Notes: a model not told the origin generated them from the sequence alone. A stretch of DNA of 64,000 nucleotides from Pseudomonas chlororaphis subsp. chlororaphis (GCF_003945765.1 NZ_CP027712.1:1798001-1862000); one strand, 5' to 3'. Positions 43,540-52,995 are shown, numbered from the stretch's first letter. Numbers and translations: made by a program.

Positions 43540-44887
43540 CCGCACCAGCTTCGGCAAGCGCCTGAGCAGCTACGCCGAAGCCACCGAGCTGCCGAACCAG
43601 CCGATTCTCGAAGGCCGCCTGCTGCGCATGGTCGGCCTGACCCTGGAGGCCGAAGGCCTGCGGGCGGCCATGGGCACGCGTTGCATGGTGATCAACGACG
43701 ACAGCTATCACCCGGTGCAGGTCGAGGCCGAGGTGATGGGCTTCTCCGGCAGCAAGGTATTCCTGATGCCGGTCGGCAGCGTCGCCGGCATCGCGCCCGG
43801 CGCCCGGGTCGTGCCGCTGGCCGATACTGGCCGCCTGCCGATGGGCATGAGCATGCTCGGGCGGGTCCTCGACGGTGCTGGCCGTGCGCTGGATGGCAAG
43901 GGCGGGATGAAGGCCGAGGACTGGGTGCCGATGGACGGTCCGACCATCAACCCGCTCAAGCGCGACCCCATCAGCCGGCCGCTGGACGTGGGCATTCGCT
44001 GCATCAACGGATTATTGACGGTGGGCCGCGGCCAGCGTCTCGGCCTGTTCGCCGGTACCGGCGTGGGCAAGAGTGTGCTGCTGGGCATGATGACCCGCTT
44101 TACCGAGGCCGACATCATCGTGGTCGGGCTGATCGGTGAGCGGGGGCGCGAGGTCAAGGAGTTCATCGAGCACATCCTCGGTGAGGAGGGGCTCAAGCGC
44201 TCCGTGGTGGTGGCGTCGCCGGCGGACGATGCGCCGCTGATGCGCCTGCGCGCGGCCATGTACTGCACGCGTATCGCCGAATATTTTCGCGACAAGGGCA
44301 AGAACGTCCTGTTGCTGATGGATTCCCTGACCCGTTTCGCCCAGGCCCAGCGGGAAATCGCCCTGGCCATCGGCGAGCCGCCCGCGACCAAGGGCTATCC
44401 GCCGTCGGTCTTCGCCAAGCTGCCGAAGCTGGTGGAGCGCGCGGGCAACGCCGAGGCCGGTGGCGGCTCGATCACCGCGTTCTATACCGTGTTGTCCGAA
44501 GGCGACGACCAGCAGGACCCGATCGCCGACTCGGCGCGAGGTGTGCTCGACGGGCACATCGTGCTGTCGCGGCGCCTGGCGGAAGAGGGGCATTACCCGG
44601 CGATCGATATCGAGGCGTCCATCAGCCGGGTCATGCCGGCGGTGGTGACTCCGGATCACATGACCCGCGCCCAGTATTTCAAGCAGCTGTGGTCGCGTTA
44701 CCAACAGGCGCGCGACCTGATCAGCGTCGGCGCTTACGTACCGGGCGGCGATCGCGAAACCGACGCCGCCATCTCGCTACAGCCGTCGATGGTCACCTAC
44801 CTGCGCCAGGGGCTCAACGACAGCATCAGCCTGGGTGAAAGCGAAGCCCATCTGGAGATGGTTTTCGCTCCGGCGCCGGGCGGTTAA
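43529..44887 (+). CDS. fliI: Flagellar export ATPase FliI
   Basis: F1-beta-like ATPase of the type III export apparatus, 452 residues. Walker A is GTGVGKS (176-182). [38 protein letters not shown], and [20 protein letters not shown] are signatures of this family. The ATG at 43529 is used because it gives [15 protein letters not shown], the Pseudomonas FliI start, and 451-452 residues. Longer alternatives overlap fliH further. Confidence 0.97.
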   Translation: MRLDRTSFGKRLSSYAEATELPNQPILEGRLLRMVGLTLEAEGLRAAMGTRCMVINDDSYHPVQVEAEVMGFSGSKVFLMPVGSVAGIAPGARVVPLADTGRLPMGMSMLGRVLDGAGRALDGKGGMKAEDWVPMDGPTINPLKRDPISRPLDVGIRCINGLLTVGRGQRLGLFAGTGVGKSVLLGMMTRFTEADIIVVGLIGERGREVKEFIEHILGEEGLKRSVVVASPADDAPLMRLRAAMYCTRIAEYFRDKGKNVLLLMDSLTRFAQAQREIALAIGEPPATKGYPPSVFAKLPKLVERAGNAEAGGGSITAFYTVLSEGDDQQDPIADSARGVLDGHIVLSRRLAEEGHYPAIDIEASISRVMPAVVTPDHMTRAQYFKQLWSRYQQARDLISVGAYVPGGDRETDAAISLQPSMVTYLRQGLNDSISLGESEAHLEMVFAPAPGG

Positions 44888-44893
44888 TCCGTC

Positions 44894-45343
44894 ATGGCCA
44901 ACAGCCGTGCCGCGCGTCTGGCGCCGGTGGTCGACATGGCCGAAAGCGCCGAGCGCACCGCCGCCCAGCGCCTGGGGCATTTCCAGGGCCAGGTGCGCCT
45001 GGCGGAAAGCAAGCTGGGGGACCTGGAGCGCTTTCGTGCCGAATATCAGCAACAGTGGATCGAGAGGGGCAGTGCTGGGGTTTCCGGCCAGTGGCTGATG
45101 AACTACCAGCACTTCCTCAATCAGCTGGAAACCGCCGTGGGCCAGCAGCGGCAAAGCCTGGCCTGGCACCAGAACAACCTCAACCGCGCCCGGGAAGCCT
45201 GGCAGCAGGCCTATGCCCGGGTCGAGGGTTTGCGCAAGCTGGTGCAACGCTACATCGATGAAGCCCGCCAACTGGAAGACAAGCGCGAGCAGAAGCTGCT
45301 CGACGAACTGTCCCAGCGCCTGCCGCGCCAGGATCCGTACTGA
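44894..45343 (+). CDS. fliJ: Flagellar export protein FliJ
   Basis: 149-residue coiled-coil chaperone-escort protein of the export ATPase, like the F1 gamma subunit. The whole sequence is a two-helix coiled coil rich in Gln, Glu and Arg (LAPVVDMAESAERTAAQRLG; QLETAVGQQRQSLAWHQNNL). It is the last gene of the fliE operon; 118 bases separate it from hsbA. Confidence 0.92.
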   Translation: MANSRAARLAPVVDMAESAERTAAQRLGHFQGQVRLAESKLGDLERFRAEYQQQWIERGSAGVSGQWLMNYQHFLNQLETAVGQQRQSLAWHQNNLNRAREAWQQAYARVEGLRKLVQRYIDEARQLEDKREQKLLDELSQRLPRQDPY

Positions 45344-45461
45344 GCGCCACCCCATTCGTCGCCGCCAGGCGCTCGTCAGCGACGCTTCGGCGGTTCGGGT
45401 TGCCCAGGCTTGTACGGGGTGCTAAACCTTGTACAGATTGCCAATCACAAGGAAGCGAATC

Positions 45462-45767
45462 ATGTCAGTCGTTACTGAAGTTTCACCGGACGGGCACAAA
45501 CTGACGATTTCGATCAAGGGGCGTTTCGATTTCGGCCGTCATCAAGAGTTTCGCGAGTCCTACGAGCGCCTCAACAAAAGGCCTGACTCCATAGTGGTGG
45601 ACCTGAAAGACGCCACCTACCTCGACAGTTCCGCCCTGGGCATGCTCCTGTTGCTGCGCGATCACGCCGGCGGCGACGATTCCGACGTGCGAGTGATCAA
45701 CAGCAACTCGGACGTGCGCAAGATTCTCGCCATTTCCAATTTCGACAAGCTGTTCGACATCAGTTGA
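45462..45767 (+). CDS. hsbA: Anti-sigma factor antagonist HsbA (STAS domain)
   Basis: 101-residue STAS protein. The phosphorylatable serine region is YLDSSALGMLLLL (Ser56/Ser57), matching Ser56 of P. aeruginosa HsbA. There it switches between anti-sigma factor FlgM and a diguanylate cyclase, linking motility and biofilm. The ATG at 45462 follows AAGGAAG; an upstream ATG at 45429 adds 11 unrelated residues. hsbR follows immediately. Confidence 0.88.
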   Translation: MSVVTEVSPDGHKLTISIKGRFDFGRHQEFRESYERLNKRPDSIVVDLKDATYLDSSALGMLLLLRDHAGGDDSDVRVINSNSDVRKILAISNFDKLFDIS

Positions 45768-45772
45768 TCGAC

Positions 45773-47479
45773 ATGCAGTCGAGTGAGGCGCCTCTGTGCG
45801 TGCTGATCGCCGAGGACGGCACCAGCGACCGCATGTTGCTGTCGAGCATCGTCCGGCGCCAGGGGCACGAAGTGCTGACGGCGAGTAACGGCGCCGAGGC
45901 GGTGGAACTGTTCGTCCAGCAGCGCCCGCACCTGGTGTTGATGGACGCGATGATGCCGGTGATGGACGGTTTCGAGGCCGCCCGGCAGATCAAGCGTCTG
46001 GCTGGCGAAGCGCTGGTGCCGATCATTTTCCTGACCTCACTCACCCAGAGCGAGGCGTTGGCGCGCTGCCTGGAAGCCGGTGGCGACGATTTTCTGGCAA
46101 AACCCTACAGTCCGGTGATCCTGGCCGCCAAGATCAAAGCCATGGATCGCTTGCGGCGCCTGCAGGAAACCGTGCTGCAGCAGCGCGACCAGATCACCCA
46201 GCACCATGACTACCTGCTCAACGAGCAGCGGGTGGCCAAGGCGGTGTTCGACAAGGTGGCGCATTCCGGCTGCCTGAGCGCGCCGAATATCCGCTACCTG
46301 CAGTCGCCGTACGCGCTGTTCAATGGCGATTTGCTGCTGGCTGCCTTTACCCCGACGGGCGACATGCATGTGCTGTTGGGGGATTTCACTGGCCACGGCT
46401 TGCCGGCGGCGGTGGGCGCGATGCCCCTGGCCGAGGTGTTTTACGGCATGACGGCCAAGGGTTACGGGCTGCCCGAAACCCTGCGCGAGATGAATGCCAA
46501 GCTCAAGCGCATCCTGCCGGTCGGCATGTTCTGTTGTGCGACGCTGCTGTGCCTGAGTTTCCAGCGGCGGGCGGTGGAGGTGTGGAACGGCGGCATGCCG
46601 GATGGCTACCTGCATCGCCTGGCAAGCGGGGAGCGGGTGCCGCTGGTAGCGCACCATCTGCCGCTGGGGGTGCTGGGCGCCGAGGCATTCGACGACCGCA
46701 CCGAAGTCTTTCCCATGGCCCTGGGCGACCGGGTTTTCCTGTTGTCCGATGGGGTGATCGACACCTGCGACGCCAACGAGCAGTTGTTCGGTGTCGAGCG
46801 CCTGCAGCGGGTGTTTGCCGCCAACCGCGAGCCGGACCTGTTGTTCGAGGAGATCCAGCGGGCCCTGAGCGAGTTTGGCGGGGATGCGCGGGACGATGTG
46901 AGCATGGTCGAGGTCAGCCTGCTCGAGGCCCGGCAGCTGACGCCGCCGGCACTGGTGTACTCCGACAGCGGTCAGTCCTGCCCGCTGGACTGGTCGGTGA
47001 GTTTCGAGTACCGCGCCGCGACCCTCAAACGTTTCAACCCTTTGCCTTACCTGTTGCAGCTGCTGCTGGAAGTGCATGGCCTGCGGGCGCAGAGCGGAGC
47101 GCTCTACAGTGTGCTGGCCGAGTTGTATTCCAATGCCCTGGAGCATGGCGTATTGGGCCTGGACTCGAGCCTCAAGCGCGATGCCCAGGGGTTTTCCCGC
47201 TATTACCGGGAGCGCGCGGTACGCCTTGAAGCCTTGCAGGAGGGGTTTGTGCGGGTGCACCTGCAAGTGGAGCCTCAAGGGGCTGGCGGTCGTTTGCTGA
47301 TCCGGGTCGAGGACAGCGGCAGCGGTTTCGATGTCGGGCGGGTGATGGCGCGGCCCGTCGATGGCGATCGCCTTTCCGGGCGCGGCGTCAGCCTGATCCG
47401 TCAGCTCAGCCGGCGTGCCAGCTGGTCTGACGACGGTCGTAGTGCCTGCGTGGAGTTTTCTTGGGAGCCTCTGGCATAA
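45773..47479 (+). CDS. hsbR: Response regulator with PP2C-type phosphatase and kinase domains, HsbR
   Basis: 568 residues in three domains: receiver (1-125, phosphoacceptor Asp58 in VLMDAMMP); SpoIIE/PP2C-like phosphatase (about 175-385, GDFTGHGLPAAVGA, LLSDGVID, ARDDVSMVEV); and a C-terminal serine-kinase-type HATPase (ELYSNALEHG, VEDSGSGFD, GRGVSLIRQL). In P. aeruginosa HsbR receives phosphate from HptB and controls HsbA. A TTG at 45764, overlapping the hsbA stop, is an alternative start giving 571 residues. Confidence 0.9.
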   Translation: MQSSEAPLCVLIAEDGTSDRMLLSSIVRRQGHEVLTASNGAEAVELFVQQRPHLVLMDAMMPVMDGFEAARQIKRLAGEALVPIIFLTSLTQSEALARCLEAGGDDFLAKPYSPVILAAKIKAMDRLRRLQETVLQQRDQITQHHDYLLNEQRVAKAVFDKVAHSGCLSAPNIRYLQSPYALFNGDLLLAAFTPTGDMHVLLGDFTGHGLPAAVGAMPLAEVFYGMTAKGYGLPETLREMNAKLKRILPVGMFCCATLLCLSFQRRAVEVWNGGMPDGYLHRLASGERVPLVAHHLPLGVLGAEAFDDRTEVFPMALGDRVFLLSDGVIDTCDANEQLFGVERLQRVFAANREPDLLFEEIQRALSEFGGDARDDVSMVEVSLLEARQLTPPALVYSDSGQSCPLDWSVSFEYRAATLKRFNPLPYLLQLLLEVHGLRAQSGALYSVLAELYSNALEHGVLGLDSSLKRDAQGFSRYYRERAVRLEALQEGFVRVHLQVEPQGAGGRLLIRVEDSGSGFDVGRVMARPVDGDRLSGRGVSLIRQLSRRASWSDDGRSACVEFSWEPLA

Positions 47480-47509
47480 TTCGCCGATTCTTGATCAAGG
47501 AGTGAGCAA

Positions 47510-47854
47510 GTGTCTGAGATTCATCTGGATCACGAGGTGCTGAACGCATTGCAGGAAGTCATGGAGGATGAGTATCCGCTGTTGCTCGACACCTTCCTCT
47601 GTGACTCCGAAGAGCGTTTGCGCCAGTTGCACAAGGTCGACGACCCCCGTCAACTTGTCGCCACTGCCCATAGCTTCAAGGGCAGCAGCAGCAATATGGG
47701 GGCGATTCGCCTGGCCGAGCTCTGTCATCAGTTGGAGCAACGTGCCCAGGGCTCGTCGTTGCGTGGTATCGAGCAGCTGGTGGGCGAGATCGATGGCGAA
47801 TTCGCCATTGTCCGGCAGCTGTGCGAGCAGGAACGCCAGCGTTTTCACTGCTGA
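47510..47854 (+). CDS. hptB: Histidine phosphotransfer protein HptB
   Basis: 114-residue Hpt domain with phosphoacceptor His54 in ATAHSFKGSSSNMGA, the standard motif. It relays phosphate from hybrid kinases to HsbR. The GTG at 47510 is preferred, with AAGGAG nine bases upstream. Together with hsbA and hsbR it forms a complete phosphorelay/partner-switch module inside the flagellar locus. Confidence 0.9.
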   Translation: MSEIHLDHEVLNALQEVMEDEYPLLLDTFLCDSEERLRQLHKVDDPRQLVATAHSFKGSSSNMGAIRLAELCHQLEQRAQGSSLRGIEQLVGEIDGEFAIVRQLCEQERQRFHC

Positions 47855-47897
47855 AAAACCGCTGCAGCCCAGGCTTTTTCCCGCGAGCCAGCAAAGC

Positions 47898-47913
47898 TGG
47901 CTCGACCTTTGCA
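47898..47913 (+). promoter_or_regulatory. Sigma-54 promoter of fliK
   Basis: TGGCTCGACCTTTGCA has GG at 47899-47900 and GC at 47911-47912 with N10 spacing, and TTGCA fully matched. It lies about 52 bases before the fliK ATG. A perfect inverted repeat, GAGCCAGC-AAA-GCTGGCTC (47885-47903), overlaps the -24 element. fliK is a FleR-dependent gene in P. aeruginosa. Confidence 0.75.
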
Positions 47914-47964
47914 ATCAAGTCTCCCAACTGTACCTACGATCCCAGTGCAGCGGAGACCGTTTTC

Positions 47965-49329
47965 ATGCCCCTTACCCCGAACATGCTTCTTCAGGCCGCT
48001 TCCCAGGCCAAGACTCAAGCGGCTTCCGCCACCCCCCAGGCCAGCGCCGCCGAGCCCGGGGACAAAGGCGCAAGCTTTGCCCGGGTGTTCGCCAAGGAGG
48101 TACTCGGCAAGCCGGTAGCGGCTGCCGACGGCCCGATCAAGCCGGCTCGCGACAAGGGGAGCGAAAGCGCTGCCAAGGTGGATCCGGGCAAGGGCAAGAC
48201 TGCCGCTCCCGAGCCTGCGGTTGCCGATAGCGGCAAAACCTTGCCTGCCGACAAGGCTGTCGCCAGTGACGAAAAAGTCGCCGATGACCAGGCCGCGAGC
48301 AGCGATCAGCCGCTGGCCGAGAGCACACCGGTCGACCCGACCCTCGATCCGGCGCTGATGCAGGCGACCCAGCCGGTGCCGTTGCCGGCGCCCGAGCCGG
48401 AAGTGGCGGCCGCGCCGGTTCCGGCACAGCCGCCAGTGCAGCTGCAAACGCAGCCGGTTATACCGGTGGTGGCCAGCACCGCGACGCCGGTGCCGGTCGA
48501 TCCGGAATTCGACCCTGAAGCCGATCCGCTGGATGCGCTGCCGGTGGTGCGCCTGGCCATGGAGCAGAGCGGCCATGTCTCGGCTTCCAGCCAGGCGCAG
48601 AGCAAGGCGGCGCCGAGCGTGGTGGCCGATGATGGGCCGACTTCGGCGCAGACCTTCGCCAGCGGCATGGCCAACATGCTGGACCTGCAGGTGGACAAGG
48701 ACAGCACCGAGCAGGGCGGCGAAAAGGCCTTTAGCGGCCTGCTCGATGACGGTCTCAAGGACCTCAAGGGCGCTGCCAGCGACACCCGCGTCGACGATTT
48801 CGCCAACCGCCTGGCGGCCCTGACCCAGGCGGCCACGCCCAAGACCGCCAATGCCGTCCCGGTGAACCAGCCGCTGGCCATGCATCAGAGCGGCTGGACT
48901 GAAGAAGTGGTCAACCGGGTCATGTACCTGTCCAGCGTCAATCTGAAGTCGGCCGAGATCCAGTTGCAGCCGGCCGAGCTGGGGCGCCTGGACATTCGCG
49001 TGAACATGGTGCCGGACCAGCAGACCCAGGTGACCTTCATGAGTGCCCATGTCGGCGTGCGCGAGGCCCTCGAAGGGCAGATGCATCGCCTGCGCGACAT
49101 GTTCCACCAGCAAGGCATGGGGCAGGTGGACGTCAACGTCTCCGACCAGTCGCGCAACTGGCAGGGTGGCCAGGAGCAGGCCCAGCAGGGGCAGCATCGC
49201 AGCAACGGCGCCAGCGCCAGCGGCGGGCGTGTGGATGGCGTGGATGAAGAGCTGCCGCCGAGCGTCGCCGAAGTCGCCGCCAGCACCAGCACGGTCATCG
49301 GCACCAGCGCCGTCGACTATTACGCCTGA
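47965..49329 (+). CDS. fliK: Flagellar hook-length control protein FliK
   Basis: 454-residue secreted ruler protein. The long N-terminal part (1-300) is low-complexity, rich in Ala, Pro, Asp and Lys. The conserved C-terminal substrate-switch domain follows (about 325-410, WTEEVVNRVMYLSSVNLKSA, then EIQLQPAELGRLDIRVNM). It acts on FlhB to switch export from hook to filament. The ATG at 47965 gives MPLTPNMLLQAA; upstream starts would precede the sigma-54 promoter. Confidence 0.9.
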   Translation: MPLTPNMLLQAASQAKTQAASATPQASAAEPGDKGASFARVFAKEVLGKPVAAADGPIKPARDKGSESAAKVDPGKGKTAAPEPAVADSGKTLPADKAVASDEKVADDQAASSDQPLAESTPVDPTLDPALMQATQPVPLPAPEPEVAAAPVPAQPPVQLQTQPVIPVVASTATPVPVDPEFDPEADPLDALPVVRLAMEQSGHVSASSQAQSKAAPSVVADDGPTSAQTFASGMANMLDLQVDKDSTEQGGEKAFSGLLDDGLKDLKGAASDTRVDDFANRLAALTQAATPKTANAVPVNQPLAMHQSGWTEEVVNRVMYLSSVNLKSAEIQLQPAELGRLDIRVNMVPDQQTQVTFMSAHVGVREALEGQMHRLRDMFHQQGMGQVDVNVSDQSRNWQGGQEQAQQGQHRSNGASASGGRVDGVDEELPPSVAEVAASTSTVIGTSAVDYYA

Positions 49330-49350
49330 CCCGCTTCGGGCGTCATTGAA

Positions 49351-49394
49351 CAGAAGATCGCCAGTCGTGTGACGCCGCGGCTGGCGATCTTCTG
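49351..49394 (+). terminator. Hairpin terminator after fliK
   Basis: A perfect 14-base stem: CAGAAGATCGCCAG (49351-49364) with CTGGCGATCTTCTG (49381-49394) around a 16-base loop. The following T-run is weak (CTTTGC), so termination may be partial. Confidence 0.7.
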
Positions 49395-49441
49395 CTTTGC
49401 GCTTCCCCTATCCCTTCAGTTCATCCCAGTTCAGACAAATC

Positions 49442-49457
49442 TGGCATAACACTTGCT
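49442..49457 (+). promoter_or_regulatory. Sigma-54 promoter of the fliL operon
   Basis: TGGCATAACACTTGCT has GG at 49443-49444 and GC at 49455-49456 with N10 spacing; TGGCA and TTGCT match. It lies about 51 bases before fliL and after the fliK hairpin. fliLMNOPQR-flhB is a FleQ-dependent unit in P. aeruginosa. Confidence 0.85.
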
Positions 49458-49507
49458 CTTGCCTTGCCGTGCGACTGTGAAAACCCGATTAGTGACGGAT
49501 TATTGGC

Positions 49508-50011
49508 ATGGCGAAGAGCGAAGCAGCAGAGAAAACACCCGCCGGGAAAGGCAAACTCAAGCTTATCCTCTTGATTGTTCTGGCCTTGTTGCTGGCGATC
49601 GGTTTGTCCGTCGGGGCGACCTGGTACTTCATGCACAGCAGTGCCCAGAGCAAGCCTGCCGAGACGACCGAGGCGACCAGCAGCGTCAAGCCGGCGGCCA
49701 TCTATGAGCCCATGGCGCCAGCCTTCGTGGCCAACTACACGCAGAACGGCCGCCAGCGCTACATGCAGGTGAGCATCACCCTGCTGGCGCGCAACCAGGC
49801 CGATCTGGACGCGCTGAAAGTGCATATGCCGGTGATCCGCAACAACCTGGTCATGCTCTTCTCCGGCCAGAGCTTCGACACCCTGGCGACTCCGGTCGGT
49901 CAGGAAATGCTGCGTCAGAAGGCCACCGCCAGCGTGCAGGAAGTGGCGCAGAAAGAGGTCGGCAAAGTGGTGGTCGAGCAGTTGCTCTTTACTAACTTCG
50001 TACTGCAGTAG
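49508..50011 (+). CDS. fliL: Flagellar basal body-associated protein FliL
   Basis: 167 residues with one N-terminal membrane segment (about 18-40, LILLIVLALLLAIGLSVGAT) and a periplasmic domain. Core motifs are FVANYTQNGRQRYMQVSITL and LVMLFSGQSFDTLATPVGQE. It surrounds the stators and supports torque. First gene of fliLMNOPQR-flhB; fliM begins nine bases after its stop. Confidence 0.94.
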   Translation: MAKSEAAEKTPAGKGKLKLILLIVLALLLAIGLSVGATWYFMHSSAQSKPAETTEATSSVKPAAIYEPMAPAFVANYTQNGRQRYMQVSITLLARNQADLDALKVHMPVIRNNLVMLFSGQSFDTLATPVGQEMLRQKATASVQEVAQKEVGKVVVEQLLFTNFVLQ

Positions 50012-50020
50012 GAACACGAC

Positions 50021-50989
50021 ATGGCCGTGCAGGACCTGCTGTCCCAGGATGAGATCGACGCGCTGCTGCATGGCGTCGATGACGGTCTGGTACAGACCGA
50101 ACACGCCGCCGAGCCCGGCAGCGTCAAAAGCTACGACCTGACCAGCCAGGATCGCATCGTCCGCGGACGCATGCCGACCCTGGAGATGATCAACGAGCGT
50201 TTTGCCCGCTACACCCGTATCAGCATGTTCAACATGCTGCGCCGTTCGGCGGACGTGGCGGTGGGCGGCGTGCAGGTGATGAAGTTCGGCGAATACGTGC
50301 ACTCGCTGTACGTGCCGACCAGCCTCAACCTGGTGAAGATCAAGCCGCTGCGCGGTACCGCGCTGTTCATCCTCGACGCCAAGCTGGTGTTCAAGCTGGT
50401 GGACAACTTCTTCGGCGGCGACGGTCGTCACGCCAAGATCGAAGGCCGTGAATTCACCCCGACCGAATTGCGCGTGGTGCGCATGGTGCTGGAGCAGGCT
50501 TTCGTCGACCTGAAGGAAGCCTGGCAGGCGATCATGGAAGTCAACTTCGAGTACATCAACTCCGAAGTGAACCCGGCCATGGCCAACATCGTCGGCCCGA
50601 GCGAAGCGATCGTGGTCTCGACCTTCCACATCGAGCTCGATGGCGGCGGCGGCGACCTGCACGTGACCATGCCGTACTCGATGATCGAGCCGGTGCGGGA
50701 AATGCTCGACGCCGGCTTCCAGTCGGACCTGGACGACCAGGACGAGCGCTGGAGCAAGGCCCTGCGCGAAGACGTGCTGGATGTGGATGTGCCTTTGAGC
50801 GCCACGGTGGCCCGCCGGCAGTTGCGCCTGCGCGACATCCTGCACATGCAACCAGGGGATGTGATCCCGGTGGAGCTGCCTGAAGACATGATCATGCGCG
50901 CCAACGGCGTACCGGCGTTCAAGGTCAAGCTCGGTTCGCACAAGGGCAACCTGGCCCTGCAAGTGATCGAGCCGATCGAGCGCCGTTGA
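50021..50989 (+). CDS. fliM: Flagellar motor switch protein FliM
   Basis: 322-residue C-ring protein. The N-terminal CheY-binding peptide is LLSQDEIDALLHG (6-18), then a flexible linker, the CheC-like middle domain (GRMPTLEMINERFARYTRIS; FGGDGRHAKIEGREFTPTEL) and the C-terminal SpoA domain (about 235-322). It takes the CheY-P signal and passes it to FliG. The EIDALL motif recurs in FliN, CheZ and CheA in this window. Confidence 0.97.
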   Translation: MAVQDLLSQDEIDALLHGVDDGLVQTEHAAEPGSVKSYDLTSQDRIVRGRMPTLEMINERFARYTRISMFNMLRRSADVAVGGVQVMKFGEYVHSLYVPTSLNLVKIKPLRGTALFILDAKLVFKLVDNFFGGDGRHAKIEGREFTPTELRVVRMVLEQAFVDLKEAWQAIMEVNFEYINSEVNPAMANIVGPSEAIVVSTFHIELDGGGGDLHVTMPYSMIEPVREMLDAGFQSDLDDQDERWSKALREDVLDVDVPLSATVARRQLRLRDILHMQPGDVIPVELPEDMIMRANGVPAFKVKLGSHKGNLALQVIEPIERR

Positions 50990-51043
50990 GCGGCGTTGTT
51001 ATGAATTCGCTTTGTTAATGATTTTTTGCCCGCCGAGGACAAC

Positions 51044-51511
51044 ATGGCTGACGAACACGAAATGACTTCCGCAGAAGACCAGGCCCTGGCTGATGAGTGG
51101 GCGGCTGCCCTGCAGGAAACCGGCGACGCCGGGCAAGACGATATCGATGCCTTGCTGGCGGCCGATGCGGCCAGCGCGCCGGCGTCCAATCGCCTGCCGA
51201 TGGAAGAGTTCGGCAGCGTGCCGAAGAACAACGAGCCGGTGACCCTCGACGGTCCGAACCTGGACGTGATCCTGGATATCCCGGTATCGATCTCCATGGA
51301 GGTCGGCAGCACCGACATCAACATTCGCAACCTGCTGCAACTCAACCAGGGGTCGGTGATCGAACTCGATCGTCTGGCCGGTGAGCCGCTGGACGTGCTG
51401 GTCAACGGCACGCTGATCGCCCATGGCGAAGTGGTGGTGGTCAACGAGAAGTTCGGCATCCGCCTGACCGACGTGATCAGCCCGAGCGAACGCATCAAGA
51501 AGCTGCGCTAA
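51044..51511 (+). CDS. fliN: Flagellar motor switch protein FliN
   Basis: 155 residues. The C-terminal SpoA domain (about 70-150: LDVILDIPVSISMEVGSTDI; LDVLVNGTLIAHGEVVVVNE; GIRLTDVISPSERIKKL) forms the bottom of the C-ring. The N-terminal extension (1-65) carries GQDDIDALL (30-38), resembling the CheY-binding peptide of FliM. The ATG at 51044 (MADEHEMTSAEDQ) is preferred over one at 51026 because AGGACA precedes it and the product matches Pseudomonas FliN. Confidence 0.96.
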   Translation: MADEHEMTSAEDQALADEWAAALQETGDAGQDDIDALLAADAASAPASNRLPMEEFGSVPKNNEPVTLDGPNLDVILDIPVSISMEVGSTDINIRNLLQLNQGSVIELDRLAGEPLDVLVNGTLIAHGEVVVVNEKFGIRLTDVISPSERIKKLR

Positions 51512-51949
51512 GTGAGAAGGGCACTCGCGCTGTTCCTGGCCTGGCCGCTCTGGGCCCTGGCCGCCGAGCCGGTGGCCGGTACCGCCGCGCCAGCGGTTGG
51601 CAGCAGCGGCGTGGCCGGGCAGCTGACCCAGCTGGTGCTGGGCCTGTTGCTGGTGGTGGGGCTGATCTTCTTCCTCGCCTGGCTGTTGCGCCGGGTGCAG
51701 CAGGCCGGACCGGCCGGCAAGGGCCAGGTCATCGAGCTGATCGGTTCGCGGGCGCTTGGCCCGCGGGACCGGCTGGTGCTGGTGCAGGTCGGCAACGAAC
51801 AGATTCTGCTCGGCCTGACGCCGGGCACCATCACTGCGTTGCATGTGCTCAAGGAGTCGGTGCAGGTGCCGAGCACCGAGCAGGCGACTCCGGAGTTTGC
51901 CCAGCGCCTGATGGAGCTGCTGGGCAAGGATCAGAAGGATAAGAAGTAA
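51512..51949 (+). CDS. fliO: Flagellar biosynthesis protein FliO
   Basis: 145-residue small membrane protein that helps assemble the FliP ring. It has an N-terminal signal-like stretch (1-18) and a membrane segment at about 35-57 ([20 protein letters not shown]), then a cytoplasmic domain ([20 protein letters not shown]). The GTG start directly abuts the fliN stop. The stop overlaps the fliP start (TAATG). Confidence 0.92.
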   Translation: MRRALALFLAWPLWALAAEPVAGTAAPAVGSSGVAGQLTQLVLGLLLVVGLIFFLAWLLRRVQQAGPAGKGQVIELIGSRALGPRDRLVLVQVGNEQILLGLTPGTITALHVLKESVQVPSTEQATPEFAQRLMELLGKDQKDKK

Positions 51950-52698
51950 TGCCGTTGCGCCTCCTCTTGATGTTGGCCCTGATGCTGGCGGCGCCGCTGG
52001 CGCTGGCGGCCGACCCGTTGTCGATCCCGGCGATCACCCTCGGCACCAATGCCGACGGCCAGCAGGAATACTCGGTCAGCCTGCAGATCCTGCTGATCAT
52101 GACTGCGCTGAGCTTCATTCCGGCGTTCGTCATGCTGATGACCAGCTTTACCCGGATCATCATCGTGTTCTCGATCCTGCGTCAGGCCCTGGGCCTGCAG
52201 CAGACGCCGTCGAACCAGATCCTCACCGGCATGGCGCTGTTCCTGACGATGTTCATCATGGCCCCGGTGTTCGACCGGGTGAACCAGGATGCCCTGCAGC
52301 CGTACCTGGCGGAGAAGCTCAGCGCCCAGGACGCGGTGGCCAAGGCCCAGGTGCCGATCAAGGACTTCATGCTGGCCCAGACCCGCAGCAGCGACCTGGA
52401 GCTGTTCATGCGCCTGTCCAAGCGCACTGATATCGCGACGCCGGACCAGGCGCCGCTGACGATCCTGGTGCCGGCCTTCGTCACCTCGGAGCTGAAGACC
52501 GCGTTCCAGATCGGTTTCATGATCTTCATTCCGTTCCTGATCATCGACCTGGTGGTCGCCAGTGTGCTGATGGCGATGGGCATGATGATGCTGTCGCCGC
52601 TGATCATTTCCCTGCCGTTCAAGATCATGCTGTTCGTGCTGGTGGATGGCTGGGCGCTGATCATCGGCACCCTGGCGGGCAGTTTCGGTGGTGTTTAG
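51949..52698 (+). CDS. fliP: Flagellar export gate protein FliP
   Basis: 249 residues with a cleavable signal peptide ([20 protein letters not shown]) and four membrane segments. Family signatures include [38 protein letters not shown] and [18 protein letters not shown]. It forms the core FliP5-FliQ4-FliR1 export gate. It overlaps fliO by one base. Confidence 0.97.
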   Translation: MPLRLLLMLALMLAAPLALAADPLSIPAITLGTNADGQQEYSVSLQILLIMTALSFIPAFVMLMTSFTRIIIVFSILRQALGLQQTPSNQILTGMALFLTMFIMAPVFDRVNQDALQPYLAEKLSAQDAVAKAQVPIKDFMLAQTRSSDLELFMRLSKRTDIATPDQAPLTILVPAFVTSELKTAFQIGFMIFIPFLIIDLVVASVLMAMGMMMLSPLIISLPFKIMLFVLVDGWALIIGTLAGSFGGV

Positions 52699-52722
52699 AA
52701 CCTTGTTGGCGGGTGACGCGTT

Positions 52723-52992
52723 ATGACGCCTGAAGTCGCAGTAGACCTGTTTCGCGAAGCGCTGTGGCTGACCACCATGATGGTCGCCATCCTGGTGATC
52801 CCCAGCCTGCTGGTGGGCTTGCTGGTGGCGATGTTCCAGGCCGCCACCCAGATCAACGAACAGACCCTGAGCTTCCTGCCGCGCCTGCTGGTGATGCTGG
52901 TGACGCTGATCGTCGCCGGTCCCTGGCTGGTGCAGACCTTCATGGAATACATCCTGCAGTTGTACGGCAGTATTCCGCAGTTGATCGGCTGA
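52723..52992 (+). CDS. fliQ: Flagellar export gate protein FliQ
   Basis: 89 residues with two membrane hairpin helices (about 16-40 and 53-75). The starting segment MTPEVAVDLFREALWLTTMM and the QINEQTLSFLPRLLVMLVTL loop are typical. It packs around FliP/FliR in the export gate. It lies 24 bases after fliP and three bases before fliR. Confidence 0.96.
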   Translation: MTPEVAVDLFREALWLTTMMVAILVIPSLLVGLLVAMFQAATQINEQTLSFLPRLLVMLVTLIVAGPWLVQTFMEYILQLYGSIPQLIG

Positions 52993-52995
52993 ATC

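Noticed and set aside
45423..45447. Sigma-28-like TAAA...GCCAATCA before hsbA
   Set aside because: The spacer is 13 rather than 15-16 bases and the -10 element has mismatches, so no promoter is called.
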